Of a stretch of DNA of 34,996 bases, positions 1 through 8,913 are shown piece by piece. The position numbers and the translations under genes are program-made. Origin of the DNA: Bdellovibrio sp. (GTDB lineage: Bacteria; Bdellovibrionota; UBA1018); contig JACPOE010000038.1 in NCBI GenBank assembly GCA_016185105.1, positions 1 to 34,996 of the forward strand. Reading direction: 5' to 3'. A model generated the notes under the pieces. It did no database searches. It was not told the DNA's origin and saw only the letters and a program-made list of their open reading frames with translations. Each line of letters begins with the position of its first letter. Within the stretch, counting starts at the first letter, position 1.

Positions 1-393
1 AGGAATACGATTTTTCTTAGCTTTGCCCTATCCCTTGCTGAATCTATCGAAGCATTTGATATTTTTATGGGCGGAAATCGAATGGATCGGGATAATTACC
101 CCGATTGCACTGCTGAGTATTTGGAAAGTTTTGAGGCGATGGCGAATCAAGCTACAGGGGCTAGTCGAGATCCAAATCGGAGATTCCGTTTTCATGCACC
201 CCTCAGTCGGTTAGATAAAGGCCAAACGATACAGCTGGGTCTCCAACTGGGCGTGAACTATGGCTCTACGTCAAGCTGTTACGATCCTTCGCCCGAGGGG
301 ACTGCCTGTGGACACTGCTTGGCCTGTCATCTGCGCATTGAAGGATTCAAGGCTGTTGGTGTGAGAGATCCAATTCCCTATCAAAACCTTTAG
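1..393 (+). CDS. queC: 7-cyano-7-deazaguanine synthase QueC (3' part)
   Basis: QueC makes preQ0 from carboxy-deazaguanine, ammonia and ATP in the cytoplasm, for queuosine tRNA modification. The frame is open from the first base, so the 5' part lies outside the window. The visible part starts with an RNTIFLSFAL-like helix, then a YPDC motif and ends with the family zinc site SCYDPSPEGTACGHCLACHLR-like, in which four Cys (SC, AC, GHC, AC) are visible, followed by the usual GVRDPIPY tail. The C-terminus looks complete. A PLP decarboxylase gene follows after 37 bases on the same strand; no functional link between the two is known to me. Recognition rests on the conserved Cys spacing and the tail. 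Confidence 0.93.
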   Translation, partial: RNTIFLSFALSLAESIEAFDIFMGGNRMDRDNYPDCTAEYLESFEAMANQATGASRDPNRRFRFHAPLSRLDKGQTIQLGLQLGVNYGSTSSCYDPSPEGTACGHCLACHLRIEGFKAVGVRDPIPYQNL

Positions 394-430
394 GTGCGTT
401 TGCGGCGTAAGAATGTGCTAACAGGGACGC

Positions 431-1876
431 ATGAATCCTACGACGCTCACAGGACTCTTGGATCAACTTGTAAACCTGGAAGCCGATTCAAAAACTTTAG
501 ACCCAGCACCAGATGTTTCAACAGCGTGGCTTTCAGCGCTGGCGAGCGAAACTACCCAGTTTTTGACTGAGCTTCCGCAAGCCCCTGCGTGGGTCAATCC
601 GGAAAGCGAATCCAAAGGAAATTTAGAATATCGAAGTCTTTTTGAGAGCCCCCCGGCTTTTTTCCCAAAAATTTTATCTCAGGTAATGGGCGAGCTCCAA
701 GCATCTGGAATTGATACGGCCGGGGGACGCTATTTTGGCTATATTCCTGGAGGTGGGATTCTTCCGGCGGCCTTCGGCGATTTTCTCGCATCGTTAACCA
801 ATCGTTACGCGGGTCTGTACTTAGCTAGTCCCGCCGCAGTCGAATGCGAAAATCGAGTGATACAAAGCTTTCTCGATCTCTTTCAGTTTACGAGGGACGC
901 ATGGGGAACGCTGACAAGCGGAGGATCTATCGCCACCTTGTCTGCGATTCTTACGGCTCGGGAAACACGGCCCCGCGAAGAATGGGATCGTTCTCCTGTT
1001 TATGTCAGTACGTTGGTGCATTCCGCAGTTTTGCGAGCGATCAAAGCCGCGGGATTAGATCCTCGGCTGGTTCGAACGATTCCGGTAGACAGCGCCACCC
1101 AAAAAATGGCCCTTGGACAGCTGGTGCAAGCCATGGAGGACGATCTTCGGAGCGGGCGAAAACCTTGGATTGTTGTTGGAAGTCTCGGAACGACTGGTGC
1201 CGGTAGTGTGGATTCGGTTTCAGAGCTTTTGGGATTGAAGGAGAAATATAAATTTTGGCTCCACCTTGACGGTGCGTATGGCGGGTTTTTTGCGTTGACT
1301 CAGTCGGGGCGTCAGCTCTTTCAAGGGTGTGAAATGGCGGATTCGATTGTTTTGGATCCTCATAAGAGTCTTTTCATGCCTTATGGAATTGGTGCGGTCC
1401 TAGTCAGAAACGGCGCCCTTTTGAAAAGAGCATTCAGTGTTTCGGACCGGATCTTGGCAGACTTAGAAGACCCCCATCCATCTCCAGCCGATTATTCTCC
1501 TGAGCTGACTCGGCCCTATCGAGCCATCCGGGTCGAGCTAGCATTGAGAGCTTTCGGTGGTAAAGCCTTTCAAGCCGCTCTGGAAGAAAAGCTACTTTTG
1601 GCTCGCTATGCCTATTTCAGGCTCAGCGAAATGGCTGAAATAGAATTGTTAAATGAGCCTGAGTTGAGTGTTGTACCTTTCCGGATCAAAAACGCCGATG
1701 ATGAAAAAACGAAGGCTCTCTTAGTGAGAATTCTAGCTAGACAGAGTGTGCATATGAGTTCCATTCAGTTGAATGGAAAGTTTTTCATTCGTCTTTGTGT
1801 ACTCAGCTTTCGAAGTCACCTTGCCGAGGTGAATTTAGCTTTAGACGAAATTCGCCAGGCTATGGCCGAGGTCTAA
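431..1876 (+). CDS. PLP-dependent group II amino-acid decarboxylase family protein
   Basis: A 481-residue cytosolic enzyme of the pyridoxal-phosphate group II decarboxylase family (glutamate / aromatic amino acid / diaminobutyrate decarboxylases). The cofactor Lys is K312 in LDPHKSLFMPYG; the family usually has HKW, here HKS. The cofactor-stacking His is in STLVHSAV and the PLP-nitrogen Asp in LHLDGAYGG. TSGGSIATLSA is the phosphate-binding loop region. Length is normal for the family. The substrate cannot be told from sequence; the PELSVVPFR segment near the C-terminus is common in bacterial members. The start has an AGGGA five to nine bases upstream. Its TAA overlaps the stop of the convergent CPBP gene by 4 bases, leaving no room for a terminator. 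Confidence 0.85.
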   Translation: MNPTTLTGLLDQLVNLEADSKTLDPAPDVSTAWLSALASETTQFLTELPQAPAWVNPESESKGNLEYRSLFESPPAFFPKILSQVMGELQASGIDTAGGRYFGYIPGGGILPAAFGDFLASLTNRYAGLYLASPAAVECENRVIQSFLDLFQFTRDAWGTLTSGGSIATLSAILTARETRPREEWDRSPVYVSTLVHSAVLRAIKAAGLDPRLVRTIPVDSATQKMALGQLVQAMEDDLRSGRKPWIVVGSLGTTGAGSVDSVSELLGLKEKYKFWLHLDGAYGGFFALTQSGRQLFQGCEMADSIVLDPHKSLFMPYGIGAVLVRNGALLKRAFSVSDRILADLEDPHPSPADYSPELTRPYRAIRVELALRAFGGKAFQAALEEKLLLARYAYFRLSEMAEIELLNEPELSVVPFRIKNADDEKTKALLVRILARQSVHMSSIQLNGKFFIRLCVLSFRSHLAEVNLALDEIRQAMAEV

Positions 1877-4800
1877 AAGTTTTGTTCAAAGCTTTCGTTA
1901 ACCCGCAGGCTCCTGAACCAGATCCAAGAAGTGATTAGGACTAACGCGATCCCTAACACACCATGAAAAGAGCCTCCTGTGTAAGGGTGGATGCGAATTT
2001 GTTTGATGATTTGAACAACGGAAACCGAGGCCGTAGCAAGAGGAACTAGGCTGAGGTGAGTTCGAAGTATCAAACTGTAGGTCAGAACTGAAAAGACGGC
2101 TAACCCTAAAGACAACCCTACCCATACAGAAAGGCTTTCTGCGGTGATCGCACAGACACAAAACGAAAATCCTGTAAGTAAAAGAACCCCTAATTTCCTT
2201 TGATGTGTCCAATGTCGAGTGAGATGATTTGCGAAGTGCACCACTACCAAGCAAAGTGCTGTGAACGGAAAATAGCTCATCAAAGACTGTAGGGGACGTA
2301 AGACGGGGAGGTAGTAATCCAGGCCATCAAACTTCCCCCAGGTGGGGGACTCCGATGGAAAGACTCGAAAAATTAACGAAATCCAACCGGCACCGATAAG
2401 TCCCGTACCATAACCGAGAGTTGCTGAGAGGGAGGTTGCATAGGTTTTGCTCCTTCTGCTTTGAAAGGTAACGTATCCGGCTAGAAGACCCAGAATGCTG
2501 GAAATCGAAAAAACCTTGAGACCTCCAAATAAGAAAAAATTTGCTAGCTGATTATATTTAGGGAGGGCAGTTGAAAAACCAGCAGCTGCCGAGGGCAGAG
2601 AGTTGAGTAGGTCAATTGTTTCTATAAGGAGCAACCCCGTAAAGGAGAAAATAAAAGTTTTAACTGCGAACCTCTTTTTAGACCAGTTTATCAGCGCAAA
2701 AATCATTCCAAAAATGGAAACACAAATCAAAGCCACATAAGCTAAGGGTTTTAGGCTCTGGACATAAGCTTTCTCCGCGCGGTAAGAGCGTTGCCACTCT
2801 TCGGGCACAAAAATAAATTTACCCCATGCAGCGGGTTCGTTTCCGGCAATAACGATCGCGACACGGGCATCTCCCGATTTCAGATTTTCGCGAGTATCGG
2901 AAAAAACAAACATCCAGTCGACTCGGTTGGGTAGTTTGCTAGAGGAACTACTCACTTTTTTATAGGACGCTGTGGCGACGGAACCGAATTCCTTGACCAA
3001 ACTCTCCTTTGCGATTTCAAATGCCTCAGCCTGAGAAAGTTTTGCCCCGGGTCGGCTTTCTGGGAGGATATGTTTGAATTCAATCAGTTTCCCACTCATC
3101 CCCAGACGCACCAGGTATTCTTCTGCTCGATCAATAGGATTTGCCTGAAACCGCACAAAACGAATATTCCAGGTGGGTGGATCAATGGTGTCCTTGGTCA
3201 TTCGTCGATAGGTCTTTTGCCCTTCAGTTCGCCAAACAAAGCGATCTTCGACTCCTGTCTCAGCTGAAACTGAGGCAAGAGGTTGCCAACCCTCCTCTAA
3301 ATGAACCCCTCTTTGCTTCAGAATTGCTTCGGCAGTACTTACTGCATCTTTTCTAGATAAGTTCAGCTTAGGAGCGTCATTTTCGATGGGAAAAAAGAAA
3401 GTCATCCCGAGCAATACAACTCCACCCAATATCCCCACTGGAATCCAAAGGGTTGCCTTGGGAGGCGTAAACTCATGGGGAACATCTTTGTGAAGATCGT
3501 CGCGGCGTTTTTTCTGGCCGGGGGTCCAGGATTCATTGAGCTGAGAACGACTCAGAGAACTCCATTTTCCTGCTCTCAAACGTCCCAACAGAACAATCCA
3601 CAAAGGGATCAACCCCAACAAGATCACACCCAGTTTATCTATCCACACACCAGGCGTATCAGCTGAAAAAATAGGAAGTGCAAAGCAAACAACGTCGAAC
3701 GTGAAATGAAGAATGATTCCCGGTAAAAGGCCAAAGGTCAGATACAGAGAGCCAAACAAAAGTGACGGAAAGATTAGTTCGACCAGCCGTGCATAATAGG
3801 GTTGGGCAGGATAATTCGCATGGGCGGCGGCAAAAATTAGAGCCTGGAGGAGAAAAGCGCCCGCGATCCATTTCTTCCTTCCGCCAAAGCGGTTTCCAAG
3901 CAAAGCGGCGCTTGCGATGGGAATAGCGCGGAACAAGCATTCTTCCCAAAACCCAGCATGGAGTGAGTTGGCCAATGGAGTAAGAAAAGGGAAGTAGCTT
4001 GCCAGGCTGTTTGGTTGGTAGAGGGATTCGGAAGGATTCCACCAATTCAGATAGCGAGTCCCAAAATAATAGGCAAAAACAACATAGGCTGCAAAAATCC
4101 CTACAGTGAGGTAGCCGCCCACAGTTCTTCCGAGGACGGAGACAGAGTTTAAATTTCCTCTCGCCCAGACTCGCCAAAGCTGGGGATGTTCGGGAAAGGC
4201 TTTACGAGTCAATGACTCTGCCGCCATAAAGCTAAAGACAAGAAGAAGACCATCGAGCACGAAAGTCTGGGCGACTCCCGATGCAAAGCTAATCAGGAAT
4301 TCACGAGTCCCGATCGCAGTGTCATAGCTCATCCAATGCAATGGAAGTTGATTGACCCTCTCTAACGCTTGTAATGCAGAGACAAAAACCCCGCAGAAAA
4401 CAGGAGTCTTCCATACAACCCATCGAATACGGCCTAAAAAGAAGAGTCCTAAGATCACACCCCCACCGAGGTACAAGACAGCCATGAGGATCGAAGCGAC
4501 TCCGGCAAGAGTGTCATTGAACGATCTCATTTCATGATATTTGCGAATGAATTCATCTGGGATTTTTACAAAATGCTTTGCAAAAGAAAGTCTGTCTCCA
4601 CGGATTTCTAGCGCAAAGCGAAATTTGCCTTCGCCAAGCGCGACTTTGTCCCTTTCGTAAATGAATAAATGGTCAATTCGGCCGCTGAGCTTTTTTTCCT
4701 GGGTATTTTCAACAAGTTTAAAAGGACTCAAGTCCAGTGCCCACACCTTTTTTAAACTCTCTTCAGCGATTTTCCTGGCTTCGTTCGCGCTGAGGGCGGG

Positions 4801-5250
4801 TCCTTTTTGATCTTCGGGAATTTTTTCGGCAAATCCGTAGAAGTCCCCATCCGGAGTAAAATAGACTCTTGATTCATGAGTCTCACCTTGGGCAAAGTTT
4901 CGAACTTCCCAGGTGTATGGAAAGTAGACGTGGTCTTGAAGAAGCTTCTTGAAGGCTTGGCTCCCACCCGACGAAAGCTCCACAAAAGTCTGGGTCATTT
5001 GATCCAGTCCGAAGCTGGCAGTTTGGAGCGAGTTTTTAGGGGCCCAACTGTAGGTATCACTCAGTTCACGTGCTCGCTTCAACGCTCCCTTTCGGTCCAT
5101 TTGGATTTTCAAATCGACGGTAGGAAAAGCCTGAGAAAAATACTGAATACAAAAAAGGATGCAGGCTCCAAAAAGGACTAGCTGAAAAATCCAAAAACCA
5201 GGGTGACGAGTCAATTTTTTCAGATTGAAATAAGCATGAGTCATTTTCAT
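1873..5250 (-). CDS. Large membrane protein with CPBP (Rce1/Abi-type) protease core and duplicated outer domain
   Basis: A 1125-residue polytopic membrane protein. Residues about 18-38 form a first membrane span, about 45-243 a soluble domain, then about eight spans. The CPBP intramembrane protease motifs are complete: EExxxR at E436-E437-R441, FxxxH at F473-H477 and HxxxD at H515-D519. After a basic linker (about 555-595) comes another span (about 602-620), a second soluble domain (about 628-830) that resembles the first, and about seven more spans without the protease motifs. The architecture suggests an internal duplication in which only the first half keeps the active site. CPBP members cleave prenylated proteins, peptides or bacteriocin-type precursors; the substrate here is unknown. 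Starts at residue 1 or 3 are both possible. It diverges from the dehydrogenase gene across 35 bases. Confidence 0.8.
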   Translation of the reverse strand: MKMTHAYFNLKKLTRHPGFWIFQLVLFGACILFCIQYFSQAFPTVDLKIQMDRKGALKRARELSDTYSWAPKNSLQTASFGLDQMTQTFVELSSGGSQAFKKLLQDHVYFPYTWEVRNFAQGETHESRVYFTPDGDFYGFAEKIPEDQKGPALSANEARKIAEESLKKVWALDLSPFKLVENTQEKKLSGRIDHLFIYERDKVALGEGKFRFALEIRGDRLSFAKHFVKIPDEFIRKYHEMRSFNDTLAGVASILMAVLYLGGGVILGLFFLGRIRWVVWKTPVFCGVFVSALQALERVNQLPLHWMSYDTAIGTREFLISFASGVAQTFVLDGLLLVFSFMAAESLTRKAFPEHPQLWRVWARGNLNSVSVLGRTVGGYLTVGIFAAYVVFAYYFGTRYLNWWNPSESLYQPNSLASYFPFLTPLANSLHAGFWEECLFRAIPIASAALLGNRFGGRKKWIAGAFLLQALIFAAAHANYPAQPYYARLVELIFPSLLFGSLYLTFGLLPGIILHFTFDVVCFALPIFSADTPGVWIDKLGVILLGLIPLWIVLLGRLRAGKWSSLSRSQLNESWTPGQKKRRDDLHKDVPHEFTPPKATLWIPVGILGGVVLLGMTFFFPIENDAPKLNLSRKDAVSTAEAILKQRGVHLEEGWQPLASVSAETGVEDRFVWRTEGQKTYRRMTKDTIDPPTWNIRFVRFQANPIDRAEEYLVRLGMSGKLIEFKHILPESRPGAKLSQAEAFEIAKESLVKEFGSVATASYKKVSSSSSKLPNRVDWMFVFSDTRENLKSGDARVAIVIAGNEPAAWGKFIFVPEEWQRSYRAEKAYVQSLKPLAYVALICVSIFGMIFALINWSKKRFAVKTFIFSFTGLLLIETIDLLNSLPSAAAGFSTALPKYNQLANFFLFGGLKVFSISSILGLLAGYVTFQSRRSKTYATSLSATLGYGTGLIGAGWISLIFRVFPSESPTWGKFDGLDYYLPVLRPLQSLMSYFPFTALCLVVVHFANHLTRHWTHQRKLGVLLLTGFSFCVCAITAESLSVWVGLSLGLAVFSVLTYSLILRTHLSLVPLATASVSVVQIIKQIRIHPYTGGSFHGVLGIALVLITSWIWFRSLRVNESFEQNF

Positions 5251-5257
5251 ATCTTAA

Positions 5258-5279
5258 CTCGACCCATCAATCAGTCGAG
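5258..5279. repeat. 6-bp inverted repeat in a divergent intergenic region
   Basis: CTCGAC (5258-5263) and GTCGAG (5274-5279) are perfect inverted copies separated by 10 bases. They sit in the 35-base gap between the divergent CPBP and FAD-dehydrogenase genes. The right arm contains the GAGG that may serve as ribosome site for the TTG start at 5286. It could be an operator or a translation-blocking hairpin; chance is not excluded. Confidence 0.3.
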
Positions 5280-5285
5280 GTTTAT

Positions 5286-6737
5286 TTGGGGGTGTGTTAT
5301 TTTACCGGGATGACGCAACCAAAGGCTCGGCAAACTCTTTCGGATTCGGTGATAAAAGCAATTCAAGCGAAGTACCCTCAGGGATTCTTAAGTGTTTTGC
5401 CAGAGGATCTTGTGAACTATGGAAAAGACTGGACTCGTGTTTTTCCTCCCAATCCTTCCGCAATTGTTTTTCCAAGGAGCACAGCTGAGGTGGCATCCTT
5501 TCTGGCTTTTTGTAATGAAAACTCAATACAGGTTGTTCCGTCAGGTGGAAGGACCGGGCTTTCTGGGGGAGCCGTGGCTACCCAAGGAGAAGTGGTGCTG
5601 AGTCTGGTGCGAATGAATCGAATGGGAAAGCTAGATACGTTGGCTCATACGTTGGAAGTCGAAGCAGGTGTAGTGACTGAGGCAGTTCATGAAAGGTGTC
5701 ACGCTGAAAATTTAACTTGGCCTGTAGATTTCGCATCGAAAGGGTCAAGTCACGTGGGTGGGAATATTGCGACCAATGCTGGCGGAGTCAAGGTGATCCG
5801 ATACGGCTTAACTCGAAATTGGATTTTAGGTCTGACCGCCGTCACCATGGAGGGGCAAGTATTAAAGCTCAATGGAGCACTGGAGAAAAACAATACTGGA
5901 CTTGATCTTCGCCACCTTCTCATTGGAAGCGAAGGGGTTTTGGCAGTAATTACAGAAGCTACTCTAAAGTTGGTCAAGAACCCCGAGTCCTTAGACGTAT
6001 TCTTTTTCGCCTTAGAAGATATTCCAGCTGTATTGAAACTTTTTCATGAGGTGAGACGAGGTCCGTTTCAAACAATGGCTTTTGAATTTTTGACTAGAAA
6101 TTGTTTAAGAGTTTTAGATGAAATCAAGTCCCTCCGTCCGCCGTTTAGCGACTTAGATTCTCATCAAGCCTACGTCTTGCTCGAAGTGGAACGCCCGGAG
6201 TCTTCTAATGGCCAGAAACTTCTGGATGAGTGGTTAGCGGGGCTATTTGAAAGAGGGTTGGTTCATGATGGGGTTCTTGCCCAATCGCCTAAAGAGGCGA
6301 AAGAGCTCTGGGGTCTCCGAGAAAATATCAGTGAGAGCTTGGCGCATCGAGGTTTTGTTCACAAAAACGATATTGCCCTGCCTGTTGCATCTCTAGAGAG
6401 TTTTATCGATGACTTAAAAAATTACTTTTCAGATCAGCACTCTGGTTTTGAAGTTTTTATTTTCGGTCACATCGGAGATGGCAATCTCCACGTCAATACA
6501 ATGAAGCCCGACAAAATGGATCAGGATGAATTTGTAAAAAGATGCAAAAAAATAGACCAGGGCCTTTTTGCACTCATTCAAAAGTACCGTGGAAGTATTT
6601 CCGCAGAGCATGGAATCGGCCTGCTGAAAAAGGACGCTCTTGGGTTTTCAAGAACACACGAAGAGATTGTCCTAATGAAACAGATCAAAAAAGTCTTTGA
6701 TCCAAAAGGCCTATTGAATCTCAATATTGGCCCCTAA
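5286..6737 (+). CDS. FAD-binding 2-hydroxyacid dehydrogenase (GlcD / D-2-hydroxyglutarate dehydrogenase type)
   Basis: A roughly 480-residue flavoprotein that oxidises a D-2-hydroxyacid and passes electrons to a carrier. The N-terminal FAD-binding fold has PSGGRTGLSGGAV and GGNIATNAGG plus GSEGVLAVITEATL; the C-terminal FAD-oxidase domain has FGHIGDGNLHVN (metal/substrate His) and SISAEHGIG. Among relatives (glycolate, D-lactate, D-2-hydroxyglutarate), GHIGDGNLHVN and the neighbouring serA favour D-2-hydroxyglutarate, since SerA can produce it from 2-oxoglutarate. This is inference. The start may be TTG 5286 (GAGG five bases upstream) or ATG 5310 (poor ribosome site). The C-terminus FDPKGLLN-LNIGP lacks the usual LLNPGK ending and overlaps the serA end by 27 bases, at a suspected deletion joint near 6714-6719. 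Confidence 0.85.
   Translation: MGVCYFTGMTQPKARQTLSDSVIKAIQAKYPQGFLSVLPEDLVNYGKDWTRVFPPNPSAIVFPRSTAEVASFLAFCNENSIQVVPSGGRTGLSGGAVATQGEVVLSLVRMNRMGKLDTLAHTLEVEAGVVTEAVHERCHAENLTWPVDFASKGSSHVGGNIATNAGGVKVIRYGLTRNWILGLTAVTMEGQVLKLNGALEKNNTGLDLRHLLIGSEGVLAVITEATLKLVKNPESLDVFFFALEDIPAVLKLFHEVRRGPFQTMAFEFLTRNCLRVLDEIKSLRPPFSDLDSHQAYVLLEVERPESSNGQKLLDEWLAGLFERGLVHDGVLAQSPKEAKELWGLRENISESLAHRGFVHKNDIALPVASLESFIDDLKNYFSDQHSGFEVFIFGHIGDGNLHVNTMKPDKMDQDEFVKRCKKIDQGLFALIQKYRGSISAEHGIGLLKKDALGFSRTHEEIVLMKQIKKVFDPKGLLNLNIGP
6708..6732. repeat. Imperfect palindrome at the joint of two convergent genes
   Basis: GGCC-TATTGA-ATC-TCAATA-TT-GGCC: ten paired bases with a three-base loop and a two-base bulge. It lies in the shared 3' ends of the FAD dehydrogenase and serA genes. 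It could act as a weak bidirectional terminator, although no T-run follows, or simply be a by-product of the suspected deletion joint here. Confidence 0.35.
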
Positions 6738-7832
6738 GTCTGAAACAATCCGGGTGATCTTACTCAAGACCCCAGGCACATTCTTGTGGACGTTCAATAT
6801 TCGGTTCGTCCCCGCATTAGGGGTCAAATCGACAGACGGGAAGTTAACCGAACCGGAAGTCGAGCCAGAATTTACAAACCGAATTAGGGCAGCTGGGACC
6901 TCAGTTCCAATATTAGCCTGAGCTTCCTCTGTGGCCCCACCAATATGAGGAGTTAAAATCACATTGGGGATTTTTTGCAAATCTGTGTAGAAATCGTTGC
7001 TGTTTTTCTCAGGTTCCTCTGGAAAAACGTCCAGGGCTGCACCCGCCAAGTGTCCGGATTTCAATGCTTCGACCAGAGCCGGTATTTCTACTACCGTCCC
7101 TCGACTTGCATTAATGAGATAGCTTCCTTTTTTCATGGCCCTAAACTCAGGAGTATCCATCATTTTCTCAGTCTGAGGAGTTGCAGGGACGTGAAGTGTG
7201 ACGAAATCACTCTCTTTGAAAAGCTCGTTCAGGGAGTTACAGCTTTTGGCATTTCCCAAGGGTAATTTTGAAATAATATCAAAGAATAGAACCCGAAGGC
7301 CCAATCCTTCTGCCAGTGTGCTGACCTGAGAACCAATATGACCGTACCCTATAATTCCCAGTGTTTTTCCTCGAACCTCAAAACAGCCATTGGAAATCTT
7401 CTTCCAAACCTTTTGATGCATTTCTGAATTTCGCTGCCCTAACTGTCTTGCCAGGCAGATGATTTCGGCGAGAGTCATTTCGGCGACGCTTCGGGTATTT
7501 CCGAAAGGCGCATTAAATACTGGGATTCCCTTCATTTTGGCGGCTCGGAGGTCTACTTGATTAGTCCCAATACAAAAACAACCAATGGTAAGCAATCGAG
7601 ATGCATTTTTCAGAGCGGCGTCAGTGATTTGAGTCTTGCTTCGAATCCCAAGGACGTGAACGTCTTTTAACTTTTCTTTCAACTCATCTTCATTGAGTGC
7701 TACACTGAGGGCCTCCACCTGAAAGCCCTCTGCTTGAAATGCTTCTAAGGCGAGCGGATGGATGTTTTCCAACAAAAGGACTTTGATTTGATTTTTAGGA
7801 AAAGATGTTCGTCTCATAAGGAGACCAATCAT
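6711..7832 (-). CDS. serA: D-3-phosphoglycerate dehydrogenase, ACT domain cut short
   Basis: SerA oxidises 3-phosphoglycerate with NAD+, the first step of serine synthesis. Visible: N-terminal substrate domain starting IKVLLLENIHPLALEAF, the NAD-binding GIIGYGHIGSQV, NASRGTVV (catalytic Arg), ALDVFPEEP (catalytic Glu) and LTPHIGGAT (catalytic His), then SGSVNFPSVDL and the first strand and helix of a regulatory ACT domain (NVHKNVPGVLSKI). The frame stops after GANIEIQ, where the E. coli enzyme continues for about 42 residues to finish the ACT fold. Length is 373 against about 410. The stop lies inside the convergent dehydrogenase gene. Serine feedback would probably be lost if this end is genuine. 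The start has no good ribosome site (ATG 7832 or the ATG 15 bases further in); only 28 bases separate it from the divergent rsgA. Confidence 0.88.
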   Translation of the reverse strand: MIGLLMRRTSFPKNQIKVLLLENIHPLALEAFQAEGFQVEALSVALNEDELKEKLKDVHVLGIRSKTQITDAALKNASRLLTIGCFCIGTNQVDLRAAKMKGIPVFNAPFGNTRSVAEMTLAEIICLARQLGQRNSEMHQKVWKKISNGCFEVRGKTLGIIGYGHIGSQVSTLAEGLGLRVLFFDIISKLPLGNAKSCNSLNELFKESDFVTLHVPATPQTEKMMDTPEFRAMKKGSYLINASRGTVVEIPALVEALKSGHLAGAALDVFPEEPEKNSNDFYTDLQKIPNVILTPHIGGATEEAQANIGTEVPAALIRFVNSGSTSGSVNFPSVDLTPNAGTNRILNVHKNVPGVLSKITRIVSDLGANIEIQ

Positions 7833-7860
7833 ACTCTAAAAGGGGCTGAGGCTTAAGAGA

Positions 7861-8913
7861 ATGTCACCAAAATTTCGTGGGAACTCAAAAAACTGGCAAA
7901 GCGATTGGCTAGACAACACGGAGAATACCCAATCCCTAAGAGGACCAAAAAAAGGAAAAAAACCCCAAGGGTTCATTCGTCTTGAAGGGGACTCTGTTCC
8001 GATCGACCAAGCCAATGGAATAGTCGAAGAAGTCTTTCCGAATCTTTGTCGGGTCATTGGCCTGGATCCTCAGCAGCCTGGTGTTCTTTGTAGCTATAGG
8101 CGAGTCGGGGTTAAAGGAGGGCGAAAAGATAAAAGAGAAAGAAGTCCCGTCACTGTGGGTGACCGAGTTTTGTTTGAAACAACGGGCGCGAATTCTGGGG
8201 TCGTTTTGAGTATATGCGAACGAAGGAATACTCTGACTCGCCCCGCTCCTGGTGGAGAAAGCAATCGGATTCATGTTTTGGCCGCGAACATAGAAAAGCT
8301 TGTGATTGTAGCTTCCGCAGTAGAACCCGAATTCACCTGCGGGTTGGTCGATCGTTTTGCAGTCGCGGCTCAGGCCGAGGGGATTCCAGTGCTGATTTGT
8401 GTGACTAAGATGGATCTCGTCAATGCAGATTCTGATCTCGCCTGGAAGAATTACAAGACTCTAGGATTTTCAGTTGTCGAGGTCAGTATCAAGCGCGATC
8501 AGGGAGTCCAGGACCTGCTCGAGGCGCTCGGTAAGAGTGAGGCAGTTTTTTGTGGTCACTCTGGTGTCGGAAAAACTTCCTTATTGCAAAAGCTTTTAGG
8601 CCGCCCTGTTGGAAAAACAGGAGAAGTCAACCAACAGACAGGAAGAGGAAGACATACCACCACCTCTGCCGTTCGGTATCTGGGGCCCCTCTTACAAGGT
8701 TGGATTGACACGCCAGGGGTAAAAGAGTTTGGACTTGCCGATATTTCTTCTCAGAGTCTTTTGGCTTTTTTCCCGGAGATGCAAGGTTTGGGGTGTCCGT
8801 CCCCTGTGTGTATTCACAACGGCGAAACAGGCTGCAAAGCCACCCATCTTTTCAGGTACCCTAGCTACCGAAGAATTTTGCAGTCTTTACTAGAATCCGA
8901 GTCGAACCGTTAA
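7861..8913 (+). CDS. rsgA: Ribosome small subunit-dependent GTPase RsgA
   Basis: A 350-residue late assembly factor of the 30S subunit. The G motifs are in the circularly permuted order typical of the family: TKMD at 182-185 (G4), GHSGVGKT at 232-239 (P loop), DTPG at 283-286 (G3); GRGRHTTT at 261-268 is the switch. An OB fold precedes them (about 52-125) after a basic N-terminal tail. The zinc site matches E. coli spacing exactly: C312, C317, H319, C325. After C325 the C-terminal helix is about eight residues shorter than in E. coli ([17 protein letters not shown]), either natural or a small in-frame loss. AAGAGA just before the ATG may be the ribosome site. The stop overlaps that of the convergent acyl-CoA dehydrogenase by 4 bases. 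Confidence 0.93.
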   Translation: MSPKFRGNSKNWQSDWLDNTENTQSLRGPKKGKKPQGFIRLEGDSVPIDQANGIVEEVFPNLCRVIGLDPQQPGVLCSYRRVGVKGGRKDKRERSPVTVGDRVLFETTGANSGVVLSICERRNTLTRPAPGGESNRIHVLAANIEKLVIVASAVEPEFTCGLVDRFAVAAQAEGIPVLICVTKMDLVNADSDLAWKNYKTLGFSVVEVSIKRDQGVQDLLEALGKSEAVFCGHSGVGKTSLLQKLLGRPVGKTGEVNQQTGRGRHTTTSAVRYLGPLLQGWIDTPGVKEFGLADISSQSLLAFFPEMQGLGCPSPVCIHNGETGCKATHLFRYPSYRRILQSLLESESNR

